A stretch of DNA of 64,000 nt, from contig NC_018513.1 in the NCBI RefSeq assembly GCF_000292915.1, positions 1,426,001 to 1,490,000 of the forward strand, written 5' to 3'. How positions within the stretch are numbered: position 1 is the stretch's first letter; each line of letters opens with the position of its first letter. The notes under the pieces are model-generated. The model ran no database searches and had not been told where the DNA came from. It saw nothing but the letters and a program-made list of their open reading frames with translations. Source of the stretch: Burkholderia cepacia GG4. Lineage in GTDB: Bacteria > Pseudomonadota > Gammaproteobacteria > Burkholderiales > Burkholderiaceae. Shown here one piece after another: positions 30,510 to 40,627 of the stretch. A program made the translations under genes and the position numbers.

Positions 30510-33147
30510 CGTGCGAGCGGACGAGCGAGCGCAGTTCGTACAGCAGGTCGAGCGCGTCGCGCGGTTTGAGGTCGTCGGGATCGATGTCGCGCAGTTTTTC
30601 GAGTGCCGGATGCGGGATGTCGGACGGTGCCGGCGCATCCGCGCATTCGAGTTCGTCGGCCGCGGCGGGCGGCGCGCTGAACAGGTCGAGTTGCGGCGTG
30701 TGCTGCGTGGCCGACTGCTGTTCGAGATACGCGAGATGCTTGCGCGCGGCGCGGATTACCGGCGCCGGCACGCCCGCGAGCTGCGCAACCTGCAGCCCGT
30801 AGCTCTGGTTCGCCGGGCCTTCGTTGACCGCGTGCAGGAACACGATGCCGTGGCCGTGCTCGACGGCCGACAGGTGGACGTTCGCCGCTTGCGGGAATTC
30901 GGCCGGCAGTTGCGTCAGCTCGAAGTAGTGCGTCGCGAACAGCGTGTAGCAACCGTTTTGCGCAAGCAGATGGCGCGCGATCGCCCACGCGAGTGCAAGG
31001 CCGTCGAAGGTCGACGTGCCGCGGCCGATTTCGTCCATCAGCACGAGGCTTTGCGGCGTCGCGTCGTTGAGGATCGCCGCGGCCTCGGTCATCTCGACCA
31101 TGAACGTCGAGCGGCCGCCGGCGAGATCGTCGGCCGCGCCGATTCGCGTGAAGATGCGGTCGATCGGGCCGAAGCAGGCCGACTTCGCGGGTACGTAGCT
31201 GCCGACATACGCCATCAGCGCGATCAGCGCCGTCTGCCGCATGAACGTCGACTTACCGCCCATGTTCGGGCCGGTGATGAGCAGCAGCTTGCGCTCGCTG
31301 CCGAACCGGCAGTCGTTCGCGATGAACTGCTCGACCTGCGCTTCGACGACCGGGTGGCGACCCTGTTCGATCTCGATGCCGATCTCGTCGGTGAAGGCGG
31401 GGGCGACCCAGTCGAGCGTGCGGGCACGCTCGGCGAACGCGGCGAGCACGTCGAGTTCCGCGAGCGCCGACGCGACGCGCTGGCACTCGGGAATGAACGG
31501 CAGCAGCGCCTGCAGCACGCCGTCGTACAGTGCGCGCTCGCGGGCCAGCGCGCGCTCCTGCGCGGACAGCGCCTTGTCCTCGAAGGTCTTCAGTTCGGGC
31601 GTGATGTAGCGCTCGGCGTTCTTCAGCGTCTGGCGGCGGCGATAGTCGTCCGGCACCTTGTCGGTCTGGCCGCGCGTGACCTCGATGTAGAAGCCGTGCA
31701 CCTTGTTGTATTCGACGCGCAGGTTCGCGATGCCCGTGCGGGTGCGCTCGCGTGCTTCGAGATCGATCAGGAACTGGCCGCAGTTCTCGGAGATGTCGCG
31801 CAGCTCGTCGAGCTCCGCGTCGTAGCCGCGCGCGATCACGCCGCCGTCGCGCACCATCGCGGCAGGTTCCGGGGCAATCGCGCTGGTCAGCAGGTCAAGG
31901 CATTCTGCGGGCGGTGCGAGCGCCGCGTCGACGCGCGTGAGCGCATCCGCGTTCGCGACGATCGCACTGATGCGCTCGCGCAGGGCCGGCAGTGCGGCGA
32001 ACGTGTCGCGCAGGCTCGACAGGTCGCGCGGCCGTGCGGACAGCAGTGCGAGACGCCCGGTGATCCGCTCGACGTCGGCGATCTGGCGCAGCGCGCTGCG
32101 CAGTGCGTCGAGGCTCGCGTTCGCGGGGGCCTCGAGCAGCGCACCGATCGCTTGCTGGCGCGACTGCGCGGCGACCGACGCGCGCGGCGGGTGATGCAGC
32201 CAGTGACGCAGCAGGCGGCTGCCCATCGTCGTGCAGCAGGTGTCGAGCAGCGAATACAGCGTCGGCGATTCGGTGCCGCGCAGCGTTTCCGTCAATTCGA
32301 GGTTGCGGCGGGTCGCCGGATCGAGGCCGATATATTCGGTTTCGTTCTCGACTTTCAGGCTGCGCACGTGGCGCAGCTGCTGGCCTTGCGTGGCCGCCGC
32401 GTACAGCAGTAGCGCGCCGGCCGCGCCGCACGCGCTCGTCAGCGAATGCGCGCCGAAGCCGTCGAGGCCGGCCACGTCGAGCTGGTCGCACAGGCGCTGC
32501 GTGCCCGATGCGATGTCGAAGTGCCATGCGGGCACGCGCTTGGTCGCGCCGGTGCCCGCAGGCACGGCGTCGGTCGCGCCGTCCGCCGTCAGGATCTCGG
32601 CCGGGCGGATGCGTTCGAGCGCGGCGCCGAGCTGGTCGGGTTCGATTTCGGCGAGCCGCAGCGCGCCGCTCGCGAGGTTCAGCCATGCGAGGCCGATATT
32701 GACCGCGACGCCGCGCTTGTTGTGGCCCGTGCACATCGCGAGCAGGTAGACGTCGTTCTTGTCCGACAGCAGCGCGGCATCGGTCAGCGTGCCGGGCGTG
32801 ACGACGCGCACGACCTTGCGCTCGACGGGGCCTTTCGACGTGGCGGGGTCGCCGATCTGTTCGCAGATCGCGACCGATTCGCCCATCTTCACGAGCTTCG
32901 CCAGATACTGCTCGACCGCGTGATGCGGGACGCCGGCCATCTTGATCGGCGTGCCGGCCGATGCGCCGCGCTGCGTGAGGGTCAGGTCGAGCAGGCGTGC
33001 GGCTTTTTCCGCATCCTCGAAGAACAGCTCGTAGAAGTCGCCCATCCGGTAGAAGACGAGCGTGTCGGGGTGATCGGCCTTGATGCGCAGGTACTGCTGC
33101 ATCATCGGGGTGTGGCCGGCAAAGGCTTCGGGCGACAGCGTGGTCAT
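30490..33147 (-). CDS. mutS: DNA mismatch repair protein MutS
   Basis: MutS binds mismatched DNA and starts methyl-directed repair. The 885-residue protein has the mismatch-reading FYE in MGDFYELFF (residues 38-40), Walker A in [14 protein letters not shown], Walker B in [16 protein letters not shown], and the [11 protein letters not shown]is switch, followed by the helix-turn-helix dimer region. It starts at ATG 33147. The first 20 or so codons and about 100 bases of upstream DNA recur in diverged form at 37.34-37.51 kb. Confidence 0.97.
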   Translation of the reverse strand: MTTLSPEAFAGHTPMMQQYLRIKADHPDTLVFYRMGDFYELFFEDAEKAARLLDLTLTQRGASAGTPIKMAGVPHHAVEQYLAKLVKMGESVAICEQIGDPATSKGPVERKVVRVVTPGTLTDAALLSDKNDVYLLAMCTGHNKRGVAVNIGLAWLNLASGALRLAEIEPDQLGAALERIRPAEILTADGATDAVPAGTGATKRVPAWHFDIASGTQRLCDQLDVAGLDGFGAHSLTSACGAAGALLLYAAATQGQQLRHVRSLKVENETEYIGLDPATRRNLELTETLRGTESPTLYSLLDTCCTTMGSRLLRHWLHHPPRASVAAQSRQQAIGALLEAPANASLDALRSALRQIADVERITGRLALLSARPRDLSSLRDTFAALPALRERISAIVANADALTRVDAALAPPAECLDLLTSAIAPEPAAMVRDGGVIARGYDAELDELRDISENCGQFLIDLEARERTRTGIANLRVEYNKVHGFYIEVTRGQTDKVPDDYRRRQTLKNAERYITPELKTFEDKALSAQERALARERALYDGVLQALLPFIPECQRVASALAELDVLAAFAERARTLDWVAPAFTDEIGIEIEQGRHPVVEAQVEQFIANDCRFGSERKLLLITGPNMGGKSTFMRQTALIALMAYVGSYVPAKSACFGPIDRIFTRIGAADDLAGGRSTFMVEMTEAAAILNDATPQSLVLMDEIGRGTSTFDGLALAWAIARHLLAQNGCYTLFATHYFELTQLPAEFPQAANVHLSAVEHGHGIVFLHAVNEGPANQSYGLQVAQLAGVPAPVIRAARKHLAYLEQQSATQHTPQLDLFSAPPAAADELECADAPAPSDIPHPALEKLRDIDPDDLKPRDALDLLYELRSLVRSHDADGHA

Positions 33148-33262
33148 AGGTCAGGCATGAACTTGTTGCTTTGGTTGCCCGAGTTTACCAGTGGCTTCAC
33201 CGTACACGCGCGAAGTTCGCCGTTTGGTCAGGTTGCCGGAGATTGCGCGACCGGCCGCCGCC
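33088..33262. repeat. Copy A of a diverged direct repeat: mutS 5' end plus upstream region
   Basis: This copy belongs to intact mutS. It matches 37338-37512 in the same orientation: codons 1-20 of mutS, the leader, and a fully conserved stretch TTGCCCGAGTTTACCAGTGG in the upstream DNA. The pair brackets the monooxygenase, MFS and LysR genes. On the minus strand the conserved stretch contains TGGTAAACT, which resembles an extended -10 element for mutS. Confidence 0.85.
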
Positions 33263-33280
33263 GGCCTCATGCTGTTCTTC

Positions 33281-33300
33281 GTTCGCCCTTTCGGGCGGAC
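33281..33300 (-). terminator. Hairpin after the flavin monooxygenase gene
   Basis: GTTCGCCC and GGGCGGAC pair around a TTTC loop, just past the 3' end of the minus-strand monooxygenase gene. No T tract follows on that strand, so its role as a terminator is only suggested by position. Confidence 0.4.
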
Positions 33301-33323
33301 TTGTTTCCCCCACTTGTGCCCGT

Positions 33324-34553
33324 TCAGCGCGCCGCGATATGGGCGACGAACCGCCGCGCCTCGTCTTCAATTGCCATCACGGTGCCCGACCGGCGCGTGG
33401 ACGCAAAGTCGAGTCCGGCGAAATAGACGCCGGGGACCGCAGCGATGCCGTCTTCATGAATCGGCTGTCGTTGCGCATCGAGCGCCCCCGGGATGTCGAT
33501 CCAATTGAAGTCGCCCCCGAAGCCGGTGCACCAAACAATCGTTGAAATGTTCCGCTCGACGAGATCGAGCAACAGGATAGGTCGCTCGGGCAGGCATGGC
33601 GCAACCGTCTCCGCCACGTCCTCGGCGGCTGCTGGCGCGGCAAGGCCGCCAAGCTCGATAAATTCATCGATACGGCTTTTGAGTTGCGCGGAAATCTGGT
33701 CACCGAACCGAAGATTTTCGACAAGGTCATCGGCGAAGACGAGCCGGCCATTCTCCACGCCGATCAATCGCCCGAGCAGCACGACACCTTGTGCGCTCAG
33801 GGACTGCAGGCTTATCGTGTGCAACGCGCCAAGCGTGGGGCGAGCAGCAACGTGACCGGACGCATCGACGAAATCCTTGCGCGGCACGTCGAACATGCCC
33901 GTCTTCACCATCCACACGACAATGTCCGACCCACGATATCGTCGCGGCATACGCCCAATATGGCTCGTCGCGAGGTAGGTTTCCCTGCCTGCCAGGATCA
34001 GATCTTCGGCGATTTGGCAGCCAGACTGTGCGCTGCCCACGACGAGGATTGCCCCGGCGGGCAACACGCTTGCATTGCGGTAGTCCGACGCATCGATTTG
34101 CACCGGGCCGTTCGTCAATGCAGAGGCGGCAGCCGGTCGGCGTGGCCGATTCAGGCTGCCGCTGGCGACGACGACGCTTTTGGCCCACCACGTCTGTTGT
34201 GGCGTCACGATGCGAAAGCGCCCGTCGCGCGAATCCAGTTTCGAGACCTCGACGCCGGTGTGAACGGGGAGTTGATGACGCCGCGCGTAGTGTTCGAGCA
34301 GCGTGACGAACGCCGTGTGCGTCATGAATCCTTCCGGCTCGGCGCCGTTGTAACTATCGCCAGGCAAGACACTGTAGATGTTGGGGAGATTGAAGTGAAA
34401 AGAATCCCAACGCTGGGTCCGCCAGGTTTCGCCAATTCTGCCTCGCTCCAGAACGCAATGCCGGATATTCGCCCGCGCGAGCGCATGGCTCACGCCGAGA
34501 CCGGCCCATCCAGCACCGACAACCAGCGCATCCAGAATGCTCGCGTCGCCCAT
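33324..34553 (-). CDS. Flavin-containing monooxygenase-type FAD/NADPH oxidoreductase
   Basis: About 409 residues from ATG 34553, supported by CGGAGG upstream. It has an N-terminal FAD Rossmann motif VVGAGWAGLGVSHALA (GxGxxG at 13-18), WRTQRWDSFHFNLPNIYSVLPG, a second nucleotide site LVVGSAQSGCQIAEDL and a C-terminal GVYFAGLDFASTRRSG. This is the CzcO/YhjG-like group of flavoproteins, and the substrate is unknown. It lies in the accessory cassette, on the same strand as the MFS gene but separated from it by about 330 bases. It could modify a compound that the transporter exports. Confidence 0.87.
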   Translation of the reverse strand: MGDASILDALVVGAGWAGLGVSHALARANIRHCVLERGRIGETWRTQRWDSFHFNLPNIYSVLPGDSYNGAEPEGFMTHTAFVTLLEHYARRHQLPVHTGVEVSKLDSRDGRFRIVTPQQTWWAKSVVVASGSLNRPRRPAAASALTNGPVQIDASDYRNASVLPAGAILVVGSAQSGCQIAEDLILAGRETYLATSHIGRMPRRYRGSDIVVWMVKTGMFDVPRKDFVDASGHVAARPTLGALHTISLQSLSAQGVVLLGRLIGVENGRLVFADDLVENLRFGDQISAQLKSRIDEFIELGGLAAPAAAEDVAETVAPCLPERPILLLDLVERNISTIVWCTGFGGDFNWIDIPGALDAQRQPIHEDGIAAVPGVYFAGLDFASTRRSGTVMAIEDEARRFVAHIAAR

Positions 34554-34884
34554 GGCCGCCTCCGGAACATTCCTGCCGATCCGATCAACCGTCGCATGGC
34601 TAAAACAGTAGCACAGGGAACGGATGGCCCTCCCTGGCAGATGCACCAACGCTGCCGGGGAAATTGCCTCCGAAACACCAACACGCATTCGTGACCGGGA
34701 TTTCTGCAGCAGATCACTGCCGTGATCGTGAGCTCGGCGATAGATCTATGGAATCGCGGGTGAACTGGTACGTGGGAGCGCCGGATTGATGCTGGCCGCT
34801 GATGTCGAGAGACTGTCAGCGGCCTTGGGTTGGCGTGAGCGCCGACGTCGGGGGCTATCTGTTTCGTCAAGCGTCGTGGCTAAG
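34554..34884. other. Non-coding stretch between monooxygenase and MFS genes
   Basis: These 330 bases hold no frame I can support. They are visibly less GC-rich than the neighbouring core genes. They probably carry the monooxygenase promoter, but I see no convincing -35/-10 pair, repeat or terminator. Confidence 0.5.
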
Positions 34885-36084
34885 TCAATCGCCGGCGCCA
34901 AGGGCCGAGTGATACGGCGCGCCACGGTCGCGCGTCATCAGAATCAGCAGCAACACGAGGCCAAGACCTGAGACGACGGCGCCCGAGATACCGGTGTAGG
35001 CAATGCCGACCGTATGGATCGTCAGTCCGCCGACAATCGAGCCCAACGCGATGCCTGAATTGAAGCCGGCGATGTTCAGGCCTGCTGCGACGCCATGTGC
35101 ATGGGGAGCATGCTGTTCCGCGACACCAATCAAACGTGCTTGCAGCGCGGGCACTGACGCGAAGGTGAACATGCCCAGCAACGCCACCAGGGCACCCATC
35201 GCGGGCGCGAAGGTCGAGAAGGCCCACATGGCGAGCGCGACGATTGCGATGCCGCTGATCACGATCAGGCCGGCGCTATTCACGCCGAGCCTGTCGGTGA
35301 TTTTGCCGCCGAGCACGTTGCCGAACGCGGCAAGCACGCCGTAGGCGAGCATGAACGTTCCAACCGTGCTGCTGGTGACATGGGTCACGTCCATGAGCAG
35401 CGGTGCAATGTAGGTGTAGGCGGTAAATGAACCGGCGTAGCCCAGCACGGTGACGAGCGCAGCAAACAGCAAGGCCGGATGAAACATCGTCTTCAGCGCG
35501 GCGCCGACCGAATTGGCCGCATCGTGTTCCTGCGATCGGGGAGGCGCTTTCATGCCCGCCAGCAGACCCAGAAAACCCAGCGCACCGAAGGCCGCGATCG
35601 CGCCGAACACGGGACGCCACGAGATCACGCCGCCGAGATAAGTACTGAGCGGCACGCCGATCGCCATGGCGATGGTGAAGCCGCCAAATACCGTCGCGAC
35701 GGCGCTGCCGGCCTTCTTCTGTCCGACAAGACGTGCCGCCGTACTTGAGGCCACGGCGAGAAACAGGCCGTGCCCCATGCCCGCGACAAAGCGGGCGGCG
35801 AGAAGCATGGGCAGACTGGTGGCGATGGCTGCAACCAGACTGCCGGCAGTGAAGACCATCAGGGTCATCAGCATGGTTTTCTTGCGTGACCAGCCGGCAG
35901 TCAGCGCAGACAGGATCGGGGCCGCGAACGTGGCACCCAATGCGTACAGCGTGACAGAACTGCCCGCCTGCTCGATGCCGACCCCGAGGTTGTGGGCAAC
36001 GACGTCGGTCAGGCCGATGGGAACGAACTCTGCAAGGCCCAGTGCAAAGGCACTGAGCGTAAAGATATAGACGACGACTGGCAT
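34885..36084 (-). CDS. MFS efflux transporter (AraJ/PbuE-like)
   Basis: A 399-residue major facilitator with about 12 transmembrane helices. It starts MPVVVYIFTLSAFALGLAEFV, a common beginning for DHA1-type drug/sugar exporters. Family marks are GLTDVVAHNLGVGIEQAGSSV, the loop after helix 2 (LTAGWSRKKTM), FVAGMGHGLFLAVASSTAARLV and AFGNVLGGKITDRLG. The transported compound cannot be read from sequence. It is divergent from the LysR gene across an AT-rich palindromic region, the usual sign of LysR control. Confidence 0.9.
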   Translation of the reverse strand: MPVVVYIFTLSAFALGLAEFVPIGLTDVVAHNLGVGIEQAGSSVTLYALGATFAAPILSALTAGWSRKKTMLMTLMVFTAGSLVAAIATSLPMLLAARFVAGMGHGLFLAVASSTAARLVGQKKAGSAVATVFGGFTIAMAIGVPLSTYLGGVISWRPVFGAIAAFGALGFLGLLAGMKAPPRSQEHDAANSVGAALKTMFHPALLFAALVTVLGYAGSFTAYTYIAPLLMDVTHVTSSTVGTFMLAYGVLAAFGNVLGGKITDRLGVNSAGLIVISGIAIVALAMWAFSTFAPAMGALVALLGMFTFASVPALQARLIGVAEQHAPHAHGVAAGLNIAGFNSGIALGSIVGGLTIHTVGIAYTGISGAVVSGLGLVLLLILMTRDRGAPYHSALGAGD

Positions 36085-36157
36085 GGAAAGCTCTCTCGAT
36101 CAACCACGGAAATGCGGCCGTGGGCCGTGGTGACATGCATCGTAGAGAGCGCAATGA

Positions 36158-36206
36158 GATATGAGAAATTATTATTTATCTAATGTGATATAAATAATTT
36201 CATATC
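36158..36206. promoter_or_regulatory. AT-rich inverted repeat, likely LysR operator / divergent promoter
   Basis: GATATGAGAAATTATTATTTAT (arm 36158-36179, broken here by its bulges) faces ATAAATAATTTCATATC (36190-36206) across ten bases. The arms form an imperfect inverted repeat with outer halves GATATGA/TCATATC. In a GC-rich genome this AT-rich dyad between the MFS and LysR starts is a good candidate for the regulator's binding site and for the overlapping promoters. Confidence 0.65.
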
Positions 36207-36248
36207 TTCGAGACGGTCTTCCTTATGACCTGAAAAGCGCCATACGCC

Positions 36249-37133
36249 ATGAGCCATCTTGATCATCTGCGCACCTTCATCGAGGCTTACCGGCTGCGTT
36301 CGTTCTCGCGGGCCGCCGAGTCCCTGGGCATGACTCAACCCGCTGCGTCCTTGCATATTCAGGCGCTGGAAACGCTTGTGGGCAAACCCTTGTTCGTGCG
36401 CCACGCGCGCGGCGTGATGCCGACCGAAGCGGCCGACGAGCTGGCCAGGGCGATCGGTCCGATGGTGGACGGGCTGGAAATGCGCATGGCGTCCTATCGC
36501 AGCGGCGGTGCGTTGGGTGGGACCGTGCACATCGCCGGGCCATCCGATTTCCTCTTTTCCAGGATTGCGACGGGGTTGGCGCCGCTGGTGAGTCAGGGCT
36601 TTCGCATCCGTGTGCACACCGGCAATCGGGAGCGCATCTATGCGCTTCTCAACGAATCCACGGCAGACCTGGCGATCACGGCATCGCTGCCAGACGAGCA
36701 TTCGCATGGATTCGCGCGATTGTTGACCGAACGATTCCTGCTGGTGCTTGCGCCGAAGCTGGCCAGGCAACTCGGCCCGCATCCCACTGCGGAGGCGCTT
36801 GCCGGTCTCCCGCTGATTGCCTTCGACGAAGACCTCCCGCTGATCCGCCCAGTCTGGACCGAACGCTTCCAGTTTGCGCCAACCTTGCAGGCAGCCATCA
36901 CGATCCCCGATTTGCGCATCATTCAGGAGCTGGTGATCAAGGGCCAGGGGTGGAGCGCGCTTCCCGATTATCAGTGCGGCGCTGCACTGGCGGCGGGAAA
37001 GCTGGTGTCGCTCCTGCCCGTTCAGGATGCGCCTGCCAACAATCTGTACCTGGTCTGGAACAAGGCGTCGACGCGCAGTCCACGCATCATGCATGTACGC
37101 GATTTCATCCTGGGTCTGTTTGATCACTCTTGA
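36249..37133 (+). CDS. LysR-family transcriptional regulator
   Basis: A 294-residue LysR-type regulator. The N-terminal winged helix-turn-helix contains HLRTFIEAYRLRSFSRAAE and MTQPAASLHIQALE, followed by KPLFVRHARGVMPTEAA. A periplasmic-binding-protein-like effector domain follows (LGGTVHIAGPSDFL, RIRVHTGNRERIYALL, GLPLIAFDEDLPLIRPVW). It probably controls the divergent MFS gene and possibly the monooxygenase. The inducer is unknown. Confidence 0.92.
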   Translation: MSHLDHLRTFIEAYRLRSFSRAAESLGMTQPAASLHIQALETLVGKPLFVRHARGVMPTEAADELARAIGPMVDGLEMRMASYRSGGALGGTVHIAGPSDFLFSRIATGLAPLVSQGFRIRVHTGNRERIYALLNESTADLAITASLPDEHSHGFARLLTERFLLVLAPKLARQLGPHPTAEALAGLPLIAFDEDLPLIRPVWTERFQFAPTLQAAITIPDLRIIQELVIKGQGWSALPDYQCGAALAAGKLVSLLPVQDAPANNLYLVWNKASTRSPRIMHVRDFILGLFDHS

Positions 37134-37337
37134 TGATCATTTGACGGCTGGGTCGCGCGTGGCAAGCCGACATGACTATCGGTCGTGCCTTCGTCCCTGA
37201 TGGCAATGAATCGATCTGTCGTGTGGGGAAAACACAAATGGACTTCGGCCGGCAGCGGGGGAGGAATCCGCCGAATTAAAGGAGGGGGCGCAGGTTACGG
37301 CGCAGGTTTTTGTGCCAAGTTTTCTCCGGTAACGCGC
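37134..37337. other. Non-coding right edge of the accessory cassette
   Basis: No supported gene. Between the LysR stop and the mutS remnant the DNA shows no insertion-sequence ends, integrase fragment or terminal inverted repeat that I can recognise. Confidence 0.5.
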
Positions 37338-37512
37338 GAGTACTGCTGCATCATCGGAGTGTGGCCAGTAAAGGCCTCGGGCGACAGCGTGGCCATAGAT
37401 CCGGCGTAAAGTTGTTGCTTGAGTTGCCCGAGTTTACCAGTGGCTTCGGTGCACCAGCGCGAAGTTCGCCGTTCGGCCAGTAGCGGGAGGGCGCGATCGG
37501 CAGGCGTCGCCC
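37338..37512 (-). pseudogene. Remnant of mutS 5' end with its upstream region (copy B of the repeat)
   Basis: On the minus strand an ATG at 37396 opens [20 protein letters not shown], which matches the MutS N-terminus ([20 protein letters not shown]) at 17 of 20 positions. The frame then leaves MutS sequence and stops after about 33 codons. Upstream the match continues through the leader to about 37512, including the identical TTGCCCGAGTTTACCAGTGG. It cannot encode a working MutS. It marks where the cassette joins the ancestral DNA. Confidence 0.85.
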
Positions 37513-37605
37513 CGATAGGGCGCTCTGATCTTGCGGCGAGGCGGGCATTCAAAGCCCGGCTTGACCCGGCGCACGAACCTCCGTGCGCCGGGGCCGTCCG
37601 GCACA

Positions 37606-39228
37606 TTAGGACGCTTGCGTCGACGTCATGCTGAGCGCCACTGCCTGCGCGACTTCGATACCGTCGATGGCAGCCGAATAGATGCCGCCCGCATACCCGG
37701 CGCCTTCGCCGGCCGGATACAGCCCTTCGACGTTCACGCTCTGGTAATCGTCCTTGCGCCGGATCCGGATCGGCGACGACGTGCGCGTCTCCACGCCGGT
37801 GAGCACCGCATCGTGCATCGCGAAGCCGGCGATCTTCTTGTCGATCTGCGGCAGCGCTTCACGAATCGCTTCGATCACGTAGTCGGGCAGCGCGGTGCTG
37901 AGATCCGTCGGGCGCACGCCCGGCTTGTACGACGGCACCACGGAACCGAGCGACGTCGACGGCCGCCCCGCGATGAAATCGCCGACCAGCTGGCCCGGCG
38001 CGCTGTAGTCGCCGCCGCCGAGTTCGAACGCGCGCTCTTCCCATTTGCGCTGGAACGCGATGCCCGCGAGCGGCCCGCCCGGATAGTCTTCCGGCGTGAT
38101 GCCGACGACGATGCCCGCGTTCGCGTTGCGCTCGGCGCGCGAATACTGGCTCATGCCGTTGGTGACCACGCGGCCCGGCTCGGAGGTCGCCGCGACCACC
38201 GTGCCGCCGGGGCACATGCAGAAGCTGTAGACAGCGCGCCCGTTGCTGCAGTGGTGGACCACCTTGTAGTCGGCCGCGCCGAGTTGCTTGTGACCCGCGA
38301 ACTTGCCGAAGCGGCTGCGATCGATCAGCCCCTGCGGATGTTCGATCCGGAAGCCGAGCGAAAACGGCTTCGCTTCGACATACACACCGCGATCGTGCAG
38401 CATCTGGAACGTATCGCGCGCGCTGTGGCCCACGGCCAGCACCACGTGGTCGCAGCGAAGGGTTTCGCCGTTCGACAGCGTCAGCGAGCGCACCTTGCCC
38501 TGATCGATCTCGATGTCCTCGACCCGGGTTTCGAAGCGCACTTCGCCGCCCAGTTCATGGATGGTCGCGCGCATCTTTTCCACCATGCTGACGAGGCGGA
38601 ACGTGCCGATGTGCGGCCGGCTCAGGTACAGGATGTCTTCCGGTGCGCCGGCCTTGACGAATTCGTCGAGCACCTTGCGGCCGTAGTGGTGCGGATCCTT
38701 GATCTGGCTGTACAGCTTGCCGTCGGAGAACGTCCCGGCGCCGCCTTCGCCGAACTGCACGTTGGACTCGGGATTGAGGACGCTCTTGCGCCACAGGCCG
38801 AAGGTGTCCTTGGTGCGCTCGCGCACGGCCTTGCCGCGTTCGAGGATGATGGGGCGAAAGCCCATCTGCGCGAGGATCAGTCCGGCGAACAGGCCGCACG
38901 GCCCCATGCCGATCACGACCGGGCGCAGGAAGTTGCCGTGCTCGGGCGCCTTCGTGACGAAGTGGTACGCCATGTCGGGCGTCACGGCGCAGTGCGGCGT
39001 GCCGGCGAGTCGCGGCAGCACGGCCGCTTCGTCCTTGACCTCGACATCGACGATATACGTGAGCTTGATGTCGGAGCGCTTGCGCGCATCGTGCGCACGG
39101 CGGAACACCGTGTAGCGGAGGAGCCCGTCTGCCGCCACGCCAAGCTCCGCGAGGCGCGCGTGAATCGCGGCTTCGAGGGCGCTCTCGGGGTGGTCGAGCG
39201 GGAGTTTAAGTTCGCTTAGCCGTAACAT
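37606..39228 (-). CDS. FAD-dependent oxidoreductase (FixC-like flavoprotein)
   Basis: About 540 residues from ATG 39228 (MLRLSELKLPLDHPESALE). It has an N-terminal domain of about 95 residues, then the FAD motif VIGMGPCGLFAGLILAQMG and ILERGKAVRERTKDTF. Later come VQFGEGGAGTFSDGKLYSQ, VVLAVGHSARDTFQML, a Cys-containing FCMCPGGTVVAAT and the C-terminal GLYPAGEGAGYAGGIYSAA. This is a conserved family of uncharacterised FAD dehydrogenases. The substrate is unknown. Ahead of the cassette insertion it would have been the neighbour of mutS. Confidence 0.88.
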   Translation of the reverse strand: MLRLSELKLPLDHPESALEAAIHARLAELGVAADGLLRYTVFRRAHDARKRSDIKLTYIVDVEVKDEAAVLPRLAGTPHCAVTPDMAYHFVTKAPEHGNFLRPVVIGMGPCGLFAGLILAQMGFRPIILERGKAVRERTKDTFGLWRKSVLNPESNVQFGEGGAGTFSDGKLYSQIKDPHHYGRKVLDEFVKAGAPEDILYLSRPHIGTFRLVSMVEKMRATIHELGGEVRFETRVEDIEIDQGKVRSLTLSNGETLRCDHVVLAVGHSARDTFQMLHDRGVYVEAKPFSLGFRIEHPQGLIDRSRFGKFAGHKQLGAADYKVVHHCSNGRAVYSFCMCPGGTVVAATSEPGRVVTNGMSQYSRAERNANAGIVVGITPEDYPGGPLAGIAFQRKWEERAFELGGGDYSAPGQLVGDFIAGRPSTSLGSVVPSYKPGVRPTDLSTALPDYVIEAIREALPQIDKKIAGFAMHDAVLTGVETRTSSPIRIRRKDDYQSVNVEGLYPAGEGAGYAGGIYSAAIDGIEVAQAVALSMTSTQAS

Positions 39229-39544
39229 GAGTAGTCGGATACGGTCGCCACGAAGTCGTGGCGGTGTTGAGACAGGCGGGGCCGGCATGCCGGCGGCGTC
39301 GTTCGCGGCGTGAGCCATCCCGAAGCCAGGTCATCTGGCGCAGGGAGGCGTGGTACGCGCGGCTGCACGCCGGCAAGGCCGGACCACTCGGGCCATGTCA
39401 GGGCGGGCGCCTGAAGCGCCCCCTGCGTGGAGAAGAGTACTTCGTCCCCCGGATAACCGGTAGACAACGCGCGCTCCATCATGACGGTGCCGGCGAGTGG
39501 TTGATGCTGATGCGACAACCGCGCCGCGCGGGCGCGGCCCGGGC
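39229..39544. other. Intergenic stretch between the FAD oxidoreductase and suhB
   Basis: About 315 bases with several short frames, none with a recognisable protein or ribosome site. GC-rich self-complementary segments near 39515-39540 could form a hairpin downstream of suhB but without a T tract. Confidence 0.5.
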
Positions 39545-40348
39545 TTACTCCGCTGCCGGATGCAGGTAGCTGTAGCGGTTCAGGATCGGGATCATCTGCG
39601 CGTAGATCTTCGGGTTCGCAGCGACGATCTCATGACGATGCAGGAAATCGGCGTCGCCCGTGTAGTTGCCGACGAGGCCGCCGGCTTCGGTGATCAGCAG
39701 GCTGCCTGCCGCCATGTCCCACACGTTGATGCCTTGCTCGAAGAAACCGTCGAGACGGCCGGCCGCGACGTTCGCGAGGTCGAGTGCGGCCGCGCCCGGG
39801 CGGCGCAGGCCCGTGCAGGCCTGCGTCATTTCGGTGAACAGGCGCGCATAGGCTTCGAGGCCGTCCTTTTCGCGGAACGGGAAGCCCGTGCCGACCAGCG
39901 CGTCCGCCAGGCGGTCGCGACGGCCGACGCGGATGCGGCGGTCGTTCAGGTACGCACCGCGGCCGCGGGTGGCCGTGAACAGGTCGTTCTTGTTCGGATC
40001 GTAGACGACGGCCTGCGTGACGACACCCTTGTGCTCGAGCGCGATCGATACGCAGTAGTACGGGAAGCCGTGGATGAAGTTGGTCGTGCCGTCGAGCGGA
40101 TCGATGATCCACTTGAATTCGGATTCGTTCTCCGATTCGCCCGATTCTTCCGCGAGGATCGCGTGGTCGGGGTAGGCGGTCTTCAGCGTCTCGATGATCG
40201 CCTCTTCGGCGGCCTTGTCCACTTCGGTGACGAAGTCATTCTGCTGCTTCTTGCGGATCTCGATCAGGTCGAGATCGAGGGAGGCGCGGTTGATGATCTG
40301 TCCGGCGCGACGCGCAGCCTTGACAGCAATGTTGAGCATGGGATGCAT
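39545..40348 (-). CDS. suhB: Inositol-1-monophosphatase SuhB
   Basis: SuhB dephosphorylates myo-inositol-1-phosphate in vitro and in E. coli also joins the rRNA antitermination complex. The 267-residue protein starts at ATG 40348 ([16 protein letters not shown]). It has the metal-binding motifs [25 protein letters not shown] and the late [16 protein letters not shown]. Length and motifs are standard. It is divergent from the trmJ gene with about 280 bases between, and both genes act on RNA metabolism. Confidence 0.94.
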   Translation of the reverse strand: MHPMLNIAVKAARRAGQIINRASLDLDLIEIRKKQQNDFVTEVDKAAEEAIIETLKTAYPDHAILAEESGESENESEFKWIIDPLDGTTNFIHGFPYYCVSIALEHKGVVTQAVVYDPNKNDLFTATRGRGAYLNDRRIRVGRRDRLADALVGTGFPFREKDGLEAYARLFTEMTQACTGLRRPGAAALDLANVAAGRLDGFFEQGINVWDMAAGSLLITEAGGLVGNYTGDADFLHRHEIVAANPKIYAQMIPILNRYSYLHPAAE

Positions 40349-40627
40349 GAGCCTGGATCCTGTAGCCGGCGGCACGGGCCGCCACGAAGTGGAACAACCC
40401 GCCCGGAACGGCGCAAACGTGCCGGGCGAGATGAGACGCGAATTGACAAAGAGCGGGGTACGACCCGCGCCGCACGGGATGCGACGCGTAAACGCATGAT
40501 TTTACCCGATTTTCGACAGCTTCAGGTGACCGGGATACGGGGAAACCCCACTGGCCGTCCGGACGAGTGGGCTTGCCGGGGCGATGGCGATACCATACTG
40601 CCATTCCGATGAACCGAGTCGTATGTA

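Noticed and set aside
39258..39569. Small open frames between the FAD oxidoreductase and suhB
   Set aside because: No ribosome site, no recognisable protein features, and frames exist in several phases.
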